Origin: an uncultured Prevotella sp.
Lineage (GTDB): Bacteria > Bacteroidota > Bacteroidia > Bacteroidales > Bacteroidaceae
Length of the DNA stretch: 64,000 bases
Direction of reading: 5' to 3'
NCBI GenBank assembly: GCA_905234145.1
Contig: CAJOGK010000005.1
Location: 1 to 64,000 of the forward strand
Below the pieces are notes generated by a model. It had not been told where the DNA came from. It did no database searches and saw only the letters and a program-made list of their open reading frames with translations. Within the stretch, counting starts at the first letter, position 1; each line of letters opens with the position of its first letter. This document shows positions 56,745 to 64,000 of this stretch, piece by piece. The position numbers and the translations under genes are program-made.

Positions 56745-57695
56745 ATGATTAAGCAATTTCTAAAGAACTGGACGCTTCCCTGTGCCATCGCCATAGGTAC
56801 GATTGTCTATCTTATTTTCTATTGGGTTCCACAGCTCGATGCTGCAGGTGATGCCTTGGGCGAGGTCGTCGATACCATCTTCCCTATGATGGTGTTCTGT
56901 ACGCTGTTTTCCACCTTTTGTCGCATCGATTTCCACCAGATGAAACCCCATCGCTGGCATGTGGGTGTGCTCGCAGCCCAAGTGCTGCTGGTAGCTCTTA
57001 ACGTGTGGATTATTTTCTGTGTTGAGGCTGATCCTGGTAAGAAAATTCTTTGGGAGAGTGTGCTTACCTGCATCATCGGACCAGCGGCTACAGCGGCGCC
57101 TGTCGTCACCGCCAAGATTGGTGGAAATATCAATACAATGACGGCTTTCGTCGTGTTGTCGTCGTTTGCTTCTGCCCTGATGATCCCTGCTGTGTTCCCC
57201 TTGTTGGAGCGTGGCAGTCATCTTACGTTTTTTTCGGCCTTTATCATTATCCTCGAAAAACTTGCCATCGTGCTGATTCTGCCGTTGGCTTTAGGTTGGT
57301 TCATGCAGCATTATGCCAAGAAGGCGTGCGCTTGGATTGTCAGTATTCCTGACCTCTCATTTTATCTCTGGGCAGCACAGCTCAGTGTTACCTCGGGCGT
57401 TACTGTCCGTAACATTGTCCATAGCGATGCCGGTCTTGCTGTGCTCCTCATGATAGCCACCATGAGTCTGATTCTTTGTTTTGCCCTCTTCCTTTTGGGT
57501 CGTAGCATCGGTCGTCATTTGGGCGATGAGCTATGCAGTGGTCAGGCTTCATTCCAGAAGAATACGGCGCTCTCTATCTGGGTGGCCTATACCTATCTTA
57601 ACCCTATGGCCTCTGTTGGTGCAGGTTGTTACGTGCTCTGGCAGAATATCGTCAATAGCATTGAGTTGTGGGAATATCGACGAAAAACGAAATAG
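56745..57695 (+). CDS. Bile acid:sodium symporter-like membrane transporter
   Basis: 316 aa multi-TM with IIGPAATAAPVVTAKIGGNINTMTAFVVLSSFASALMIPAVFPL. Confidence 0.65.
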   Translation: MIKQFLKNWTLPCAIAIGTIVYLIFYWVPQLDAAGDALGEVVDTIFPMMVFCTLFSTFCRIDFHQMKPHRWHVGVLAAQVLLVALNVWIIFCVEADPGKKILWESVLTCIIGPAATAAPVVTAKIGGNINTMTAFVVLSSFASALMIPAVFPLLERGSHLTFFSAFIIILEKLAIVLILPLALGWFMQHYAKKACAWIVSIPDLSFYLWAAQLSVTSGVTVRNIVHSDAGLAVLLMIATMSLILCFALFLLGRSIGRHLGDELCSGQASFQKNTALSIWVAYTYLNPMASVGAGCYVLWQNIVNSIELWEYRRKTK

Positions 57696-57758
57696 AGAAA
57701 CAATTACTATCCCCATGTGACATCAATAATTTATAAGTTTGCAGGCAAATTGGACAAT

Positions 57759-58646
57759 ATGAAACAAATAGAAGTAATTACTGAAGGCTACATGCCTTTT
57801 ATGGGCTATCAGACCTACTATCGCATCGTGGGTGAGAAATCGGAAAAAGCGCCCCTGTTGCTGCTTCATGGTGGCCCGGGAAGCACACACAACTATTTCG
57901 AGGTGCTCGACTGTATCGCCGACACGGGGCGTCAGGTGATTTCCTACGACCAGATAGGTTGCGGCAATTCCTATCTCGACGGTCATCCTGAGCTATGGAT
58001 GCAGAAGACATGGATAGACGAGCTGATTGCCATCCGAGAGTATCTGCACCTTGACAAGGTTCACATCCTCGGACAGTCATGGGGTGCCATGCAGACCATC
58101 GCGTACGTCATCGACGAGCAGCCTAAGGGCATAAAATCGCTCATCCTTTCGTCGGGCCATGCTTCCAGCAGCCTGTGGGCCAGCGAGCAGCACCGGCTCA
58201 TCAAACAGCTCTCGGAGGAAGACCAGGAGGCCATCAGACAGGCGGAAGCCGCTGGCCAATGGGATTCGCCTGACTATCTGCGTGCCAACGACCATTACTA
58301 TGAGCAGTTTGTCATCAGCGTGGATGAGCATTCGCCTGAGTGTCTGCGCCGCAAGAAACGCGCTGGAACAGAGGCCTATCTCTACGGCTGGGGCTCCAAC
58401 GAATACCAGCCGCTGGGTAGCCTGAAAGATTTTGAATACACCGACCGCCTGCATCTCATCACCCAGCCGACACTCATCTGTAGCGGCACGCGTGACATCT
58501 GTACCCCCGTCGTTGCCGCCTCGCTCTATGAGCATATCCCCGGCAGCCGTTGGCACCTGTTCCGCAAGACACGTCATACTTGTTTTGTAGATGCCCACGA
58601 GGAATACTGCCAAGTGCTCATTGACTGGCTCGAAGAAAACGAATAG
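57759..58646 (+). CDS. Proline iminopeptidase-type alpha/beta hydrolase
   Basis: LLLHGGPGSTHNYFEVLDCIADTGRQVISYDQIGCGNS, GQSWGAMQTIAY. Confidence 0.9.
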   Translation: MKQIEVITEGYMPFMGYQTYYRIVGEKSEKAPLLLLHGGPGSTHNYFEVLDCIADTGRQVISYDQIGCGNSYLDGHPELWMQKTWIDELIAIREYLHLDKVHILGQSWGAMQTIAYVIDEQPKGIKSLILSSGHASSSLWASEQHRLIKQLSEEDQEAIRQAEAAGQWDSPDYLRANDHYYEQFVISVDEHSPECLRRKKRAGTEAYLYGWGSNEYQPLGSLKDFEYTDRLHLITQPTLICSGTRDICTPVVAASLYEHIPGSRWHLFRKTRHTCFVDAHEEYCQVLIDWLEENE

Positions 58647-58742
58647 AATCTATCCAGCTAAAATTTTAGGCAGAATATTTGGCCAATTACTTTTTTATTG
58701 CTACTTTTGTGGCAGATTCGTAACTTAAAACAAAATAAGTGT

Positions 58743-59207
58743 ATGGAAACAACATTAGTATTACTGAAGCCCAGCTGCGTACAGCGCCAGCTGATCGGAG
58801 AAGTGGTTAACCGTTTTGAGCGCCGTGGTCTGCGCATCTCTGGTATGAAGATGATGCAGCTGAGCGACGAGATTCTGCGTGAGCACTATGCCCACCTCGT
58901 AGATAAACCTTTCTTCCCCGGACTGTGTGCCTCTATGCAGGCTTCACCTATCGTAGCTATGGCTATCTCGGGCGTTGAGGCTGTACAGGTGGTTCGTACG
59001 ATGGCTGGTGTAACCAATGGTAGACAGGCTGCCCCTGGCACCATCCGTGGCGATTACTCTGTTAGCAATCAGCAAAACATCGTTCACGCCTCTGATTCTG
59101 TAGAGAACGCCGCCATTGAGGTAGCCCGCTTCTTCAAGCCCGAAGAGGTATTCGATTACCAGAGCGGTGCCTTTGCCTACATTTATGGCGACGGCGAGTG
59201 CAAATAG
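58743..59207 (+). CDS. ndk: Nucleoside diphosphate kinase
   Basis: METTLVLLKPSCVQRQLIGEVVNRFERRGLRISGMKMMQL; RGDYSVSNQQNIVHASDSVENAAIEVARFF. Confidence 0.96.
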   Translation: METTLVLLKPSCVQRQLIGEVVNRFERRGLRISGMKMMQLSDEILREHYAHLVDKPFFPGLCASMQASPIVAMAISGVEAVQVVRTMAGVTNGRQAAPGTIRGDYSVSNQQNIVHASDSVENAAIEVARFFKPEEVFDYQSGAFAYIYGDGECK

Positions 59208-59243
59208 GAAAAATAGCGGAAGGTCATTTGGCTTTCCGCATGA

Positions 59244-62200
59244 TTATTGCATGCGTTGTAGGCCTTCCCAGCGTACATTCCAAGTGCCATCTTTGGGGAA
59301 TCCAGGATTGACGGGTTCTTTGCAACCTTCCCATCCAGCACACATCATGGCGATGGCTGTAAGCAGGGCACCATTGCCTGGCAGATAGATACGCAGACGA
59401 TCGGGTGTCTGGAAATTATGGCCACTGGGCAGATAGGTGTTCTTTTGGGTGTCGATGAGCAAAGCCTTGAGGGCTTTTTCCGGTTCACCAAGGCGAGCAG
59501 CTGTCATGGCTATCATACCGTAATCCCAACCCCAGGTGGTCTGCCAATTCCAATGCTGCATCACCCAGTCGAGTGTCTTTTTCATTTCCACCTTATTATA
59601 GATAGGGTAGTATGGCAGTAGGCCACAGACACCTAAAACGGCGGGGTGGTCGTTGCGGCATTTATCAGCAAAGGTCTCTACCTTTTTGGTAGATGCATCG
59701 AAAGGATCGAAGGCCTCGGAGGGTTCTGTCGTTGTGGAGATACCAGCAGTGTAGATACCGCTTGTCTCGGGTAAGGACGACATTTTTTGAACGATATCGT
59801 CCCATAAGGCAATACGCTCTTTACCCATACGCTCGCGCCATTGATTGGCCACGGAAAGACCGTAGCACCAATAAGCGAGTTCGAAGGGTTGATTGTAAGA
59901 GATATCTTTGGTCATGCATTCCTGCATGGCAGTGGCTCCCTTTAAGATATAGCGTTTTGTCTTGGCATCGAATGTGGCGAAATCGGCCATGAATTCTGCG
60001 GTGGCTTCCACTTGTTCGCTATAAGTCTTCAGTGTTTCGAGTGTTGGCTTGGCACGATACATCTCTTCGGCAAGATAAATGTAGTGTGGCTGTTGCCAGA
60101 TGAGGAAAGAACCCGTATTCGAGGGGGCCTCACCAGCCCAGGGATCCGTCATCTTCATCCAGCGCACACCTTTGAACCCCTGGCGTTCTGCTATCTGGCG
60201 CGCTACAGGGTAGGCTGTATCGTTGTACCACTTGAGGATTTGTTCCACAACCTCTGGTCGATTCCAAAGCGCAAAATCAACGACGTGCCACCAAGTCATC
60301 TCCAAATGCGGGCGACCAAACCAGGTGTTGTAAGTAAGGCCAGACTCTTGTGGAGGCATGTTGTTGGCACAGTTTATCTGGGTGAGGTATTGTGACAGGA
60401 TGACGCGACGCTCCAGCTCTTTGGCACGAGGGTCGGTACATTGCGAGAAATCTACGAATGCCCCTTGTTGCCACCAGCGATTCCAGTGGCGAAGCGTGCG
60501 CTTATGATGCTGGTCGAACTCATACGAGGCTAATTCTTGCCGGGCGAAATCCCGAGGCATATCTGCCAGATATTCAGCTGAGAAAGTGAGCACATCGTTG
60601 CCAGTAGACAACTCAAAATGATGGCGATTGTACGTGTCGAATTGTGCATCGCCCTCCCATCTTACAGCGACATAATACTTGGTATCGTCGAGCTTTCGTT
60701 CGATGAGGGCTCTATGATTATCAGAAAATAGAAGCTTGCTTTCATGGCACTCAGGCTTACTCCAGTCGTTGGCGTCATCAGCATGCTTGCCAGTGGGGTA
60801 AGAAAACTTGAAAGATACCGTAGCCCGTTGGTCTTTCAGGAGATTGCTATGGATGCGTGCGTAGATTACATCTTTATCAGGACGTACACCTGTGGCTACT
60901 TCCACTACTTCGCCATCAGCTTTAAAGCGGGATTCGATCTCACCATTCCAGAGCTTCTGTTCCTGACGGATAGCGGTGAGCACCTTTAAGGGAATGGGTG
61001 TGCCTTGGGCATCTTTGAGCGAAAGACCAATTGTACCAAGATTCAGACGATGGGGATTCTCACGGAAATATGCAGTGGCTTCTTTATGGCGACCATCTTC
61101 TGCCTTTTTGTATTCTACAGCATAGATTTCCTGGTGGCCATGTCCGAAGTCGAAAGTTTTCTCGCTCTCGGATGGTGCCAGATGCTTGGTGTTTTCGAAC
61201 TTGTGCCAGCCCCAGTCGGACATGGCGTTCAGAGGCACACCTGCCTCATAATCAAAAGGGTAGCTTTGCAGACCTGTAATATCAACGGTGGTGGCAAAAT
61301 GACCATTGCCAACAGACAGAGAGGCCAAATCGTTGGCCTCTGTAATGACTGGGTTATGGCGATTAACAATAACGTGACGGTCTATAGAGGCCGTCACGTT
61401 GTTTACATTATATCCGAGTTTTTCTATCTCTAGCGAGGCCCAGATGAATGGCCCTACGCCCTTGGCATCGTTGTCTCGAATGGGTTCAGACAGGTAATAG
61501 TCGTATCCTCCATCGCGAGACCTGTTTTCCTTTACTTTGCCCTTGGGATTGATTTTCTTCATGGCCTCGATGACCTGTGGCGTGGCAGCGGGACCAAGTC
61601 CCGCTACTGAGCAGCAGTTGGTAAGGGAGATGGTCTTATCGGCATTCACGCGAATCATATTCTTGATAATGCCCTGATAGGCCTTGATGCCTGCATCGCG
61701 ATACTTGTCGCCAAGATAGCCTTTGTTGAATGCTTTCAGCAGCACGTAGGCAAACATCGAAGTGGCTGTAGATTCCAGATAGTTGCCTTTGCGTCCTGGC
61801 GAGTCCATTACCTGATACCAAGTGCCAGTGGCCTTGTCTTGCCACTTGATGACTGCATCAAGGTCTTTCTGCAAGAGTTCGATCACCTCGCCCCTGCGGC
61901 TGTAATCCTCGGGCAGGGCATCAAGCACCTCGATGAGCGCCATTGAGTACCAGCCTTGGGCGCGTGCCCAACAGTGCTGGGAAAGTCCTGTTTCCTTGTC
62001 GCTCCAGAAGGCATCGCGCGTCTCGTCGTAAGCATGGCGATTCAGACCTGTCTTGGGGTCGAGTGTACGCTCATAGGTAATCTTCAACTGATTAACGGCA
62101 TCGTCGTAAATCTTATTAGCCTCTTTGGGCTTGAGCTGTGAAGCGGCGGTAAGGCAACGAAAAGGCAGACCCATGAAAATACCATCGAGCCATACCTGGT

Positions 62201-64000
62201 AAGCATAGACGGCTTTGTGCCAGAATACCTTATCGGCAATGGTACGAGGCTGATTCTGCAACTGTTTCATCAGAGTCTGGATAGCCAGCAGATTCTTCTT
62301 CTCGGGGTAGAGATTGTACATGCGGGTAACGAAATGGCCCGTGCGGATATTATCAAGGTTATACTCCTGGATATCGTAACCACGGATATCACCCTTTTCG
62401 TTGATCATTGTATCGGTATACTCCTTACAGTACTTGAGAATATCCTCTCCGCCATAGGCCAGATAGGTGTCGAGCATACCTTCGAGTTCAATACCCATCA
62501 CATAGCTCCATTTGGGACTGGTAGAGAAATCGAGCAGATAGCTCTTGGGCACACGCTTCATTTCTGAATAGGTGAGCCACTCGGAATAGTGCTTATAGGG
62601 TTTCTCCTGCAGTACCAGCTGACCATTGATCATCAGGTTCTCGTACTTGATATCCTCGGCTTTGCCAATCTGGTAGACGGGTTGACCATGAACACCCTCG
62701 AACTTACAGTTGCGAACGGTGATGTGGTTGACGGTGTATGAGAGCGAATCAGCCTCGTAACCCACGATCATCACACCGTACTGAGACTTCTGACAGGTGA
62801 CATTCTCCATCAGCACGTTGCGAACGGTGGGGTAGTAACCGCGACAGCAGATCTCCTTCGGCTCGTAGTCGGTATTGATTTTCAGTACGGCTTCCTTGCA
62901 CACGCCAACGGTGATATTGCGTACATTGATGTTCTCGATGATACCACCACGACAGCTATTGGTCTTGATACGCAGTACGCGCTCCAGCTCGGGCGAGTCC
63001 ATCACGCAATCGTGGGCATACAGATTCTGGAAACCACCGGAAATCTCGGAGCCTACTACCACGCCACCATGACCATTCTTCATTTCGCAGTTACGAATAA
63101 TCATGTTTTTTGATGGCATATTGCGCTCACGGCCATCGCGGTTACGGCCGCTCTTGATGGCGATACAGTCGTCGCCCGTATCAAAGAAGCAGTTCTCGAT
63201 CAGTACGCGGTCACAGCACTCGGGGTCGCATCCGTCGCCATTAGGGCCGTCGTTGATCATCTTTACCCTGCGTACGGTAATATCGGTAGAGTGGAGGGGA
63301 TGGATTACCCAGAACGGTGAGCGCAAAAGGGTGATATCCTCGAGCAGAATACCTTCGCACTTGTTGAAGCTTACCAGCTGGGGGCGCAGACGGTCTTTCT
63401 CGGTAAAGATGCGCTCTGGAGAACGCTCACCCTTCTCGTTGTACATGGGAATGCCGTCTTCGCCCACCTGTAACAAGCGTGGACGACCCATATCGCGTTG
63501 CGACGTCATACCTTTTTTCCAACCGAAACGGGGATTGCCGTTCCAAGGCCACCAGGTATCATTCGAACCACCGCCATCGATGGTGCCTTTACCTGTAATG
63601 GCGATATCCTTAGCTTTGAAGGCATAAACACATGGCGAGAGGTTGAAGCACTCCAAGCCTTCCCACGACGTTTCAACGATAGGGTAGAGCTCGGGCTCAA
63701 AGGCAAACTCCAAAACGGCACCTTCTTCTACATGCAGATTAACACCATCCTTCAGCGTGATGGCACCAGTAAAGAACTTCTCGCCAGCAGGCACAATCAC
63801 CTTACCGCCACCTTTCTTAGAACAGGTGTCGATGGCTTTCTGGATGGCCTTCTGGTTCTTTGCTGCCGTGGCATCGGGCTTGGCACCAAACTTGGTGATG
63901 ACATACGCCTTGTCGGCAAACTGTGGTTCACGGATACTCTGCTCAATCTCTTTGTACTGGGCTTCGTTCCAGACTTGGGCCATTGTTATCACTGGGAATA
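59244..64000 (-). CDS. GH28 polygalacturonase-like - GH105-like - (alpha/alpha)6-type C-terminal domain fusion, 5' truncated by the window edge
   Basis: GH28: NDGPNGDGCDPE, DTGDDCIAIKSG, GHGGVVVGSE, RIKTN; GH105: VWLDGIFMGLPF, CWARAQGWYSMALIEVLD; third domain NDLASLSVGNGHFATTVDITG...TWFGRPHLEMTWWHVVDFALWNR; frame open to window end with a signal-peptide-like FPVITMAQ. Confidence 0.88.
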   Translation of the reverse strand, partial: FPVITMAQVWNEAQYKEIEQSIREPQFADKAYVITKFGAKPDATAAKNQKAIQKAIDTCSKKGGGKVIVPAGEKFFTGAITLKDGVNLHVEEGAVLEFAFEPELYPIVETSWEGLECFNLSPCVYAFKAKDIAITGKGTIDGGGSNDTWWPWNGNPRFGWKKGMTSQRDMGRPRLLQVGEDGIPMYNEKGERSPERIFTEKDRLRPQLVSFNKCEGILLEDITLLRSPFWVIHPLHSTDITVRRVKMINDGPNGDGCDPECCDRVLIENCFFDTGDDCIAIKSGRNRDGRERNMPSKNMIIRNCEMKNGHGGVVVGSEISGGFQNLYAHDCVMDSPELERVLRIKTNSCRGGIIENINVRNITVGVCKEAVLKINTDYEPKEICCRGYYPTVRNVLMENVTCQKSQYGVMIVGYEADSLSYTVNHITVRNCKFEGVHGQPVYQIGKAEDIKYENLMINGQLVLQEKPYKHYSEWLTYSEMKRVPKSYLLDFSTSPKWSYVMGIELEGMLDTYLAYGGEDILKYCKEYTDTMINEKGDIRGYDIQEYNLDNIRTGHFVTRMYNLYPEKKNLLAIQTLMKQLQNQPRTIADKVFWHKAVYAYQVWLDGIFMGLPFRCLTAASQLKPKEANKIYDDAVNQLKITYERTLDPKTGLNRHAYDETRDAFWSDKETGLSQHCWARAQGWYSMALIEVLDALPEDYSRRGEVIELLQKDLDAVIKWQDKATGTWYQVMDSPGRKGNYLESTATSMFAYVLLKAFNKGYLGDKYRDAGIKAYQGIIKNMIRVNADKTISLTNCCSVAGLGPAATPQVIEAMKKINPKGKVKENRSRDGGYDYYLSEPIRDNDAKGVGPFIWASLEIEKLGYNVNNVTASIDRHVIVNRHNPVITEANDLASLSVGNGHFATTVDITGLQSYPFDYEAGVPLNAMSDWGWHKFENTKHLAPSESEKTFDFGHGHQEIYAVEYKKAEDGRHKEATAYFRENPHRLNLGTIGLSLKDAQGTPIPLKVLTAIRQEQKLWNGEIESRFKADGEVVEVATGVRPDKDVIYARIHSNLLKDQRATVSFKFSYPTGKHADDANDWSKPECHESKLLFSDNHRALIERKLDDTKYYVAVRWEGDAQFDTYNRHHFELSTGNDVLTFSAEYLADMPRDFARQELASYEFDQHHKRTLRHWNRWWQQGAFVDFSQCTDPRAKELERRVILSQYLTQINCANNMPPQESGLTYNTWFGRPHLEMTWWHVVDFALWNRPEVVEQILKWYNDTAYPVARQIAERQGFKGVRWMKMTDPWAGEAPSNTGSFLIWQQPHYIYLAEEMYRAKPTLETLKTYSEQVEATAEFMADFATFDAKTKRYILKGATAMQECMTKDISYNQPFELAYWCYGLSVANQWRERMGKERIALWDDIVQKMSSLPETSGIYTAGISTTTEPSEAFDPFDASTKKVETFADKCRNDHPAVLGVCGLLPYYPIYNKVEMKKTLDWVMQHWNWQTTWGWDYGMIAMTAARLGEPEKALKALLIDTQKNTYLPSGHNFQTPDRLRIYLPGNGALLTAIAMMCAGWEGCKEPVNPGFPKDGTWNVRWEGLQRMQ

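Overview
This 64-kb window looks like a Bacteroidales (probably Prevotella-type) chromosome. The basis is the TAnnTTTG promoter boxes, GldH, the LptE/SecG/sigma-54 cluster and the many carbohydrate-active genes; species was not determined. Recognisable blocks are: a decayed mobile-element or primase remnant with tandem repeats at the left edge (1-2.1 kb); a STAS / SpoIIE-phosphatase-HATPase partner switch; a D-lactate dehydrogenase / lactate permease pair; a GH9 enzyme; cysE; ampG next to a large GT2-GT2-DUF4922(HIT-like)-SpoIID fusion; rlmN-pdxA-(frameshifted flippase)-sigma54 activator-lptE-TPR-secG; tRNA-His; a LytTR two-component system with a Cthe_2159-like lipoprotein and a porin-like protein; HAD-cobS-cobU-cobT; tRNA-Arg-uraA; asnA; GH31-amidohydrolase; a Cache-HAMP-SpoIIE phosphatase; IMP cyclohydrolase-mreBCD-mrdA-rodA; gldH-ricT-holB-metF; ndk; and a giant GH28-GH105-(alpha/alpha)6-like fusion cut by the right edge. 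There is no CRISPR array, transposase, rRNA or obvious defence island. The most unusual signals are: (1) the 1228-aa SpoIID fusion beside AmpG, a possible muropeptide-handling module; (2) short 7/8/9-nt-phased tandem repeats at gene junctions that supply stop codons, protein C-termini, the LptE signal peptide and an internal CobT segment; (3) a 22-nt tandem array, a truncated VirE/primase remnant, and an orphan promoter followed by a dense hairpin array in the first 2.1 kb; (4) a 34-bp perfect palindrome after the STAS gene; (5) a stand-alone IMP cyclohydrolase domain at the usual purH locus; (6) a three-module pectinase-like fusion. All calls come from reading the sequence and the supplied translations; no searches were run.
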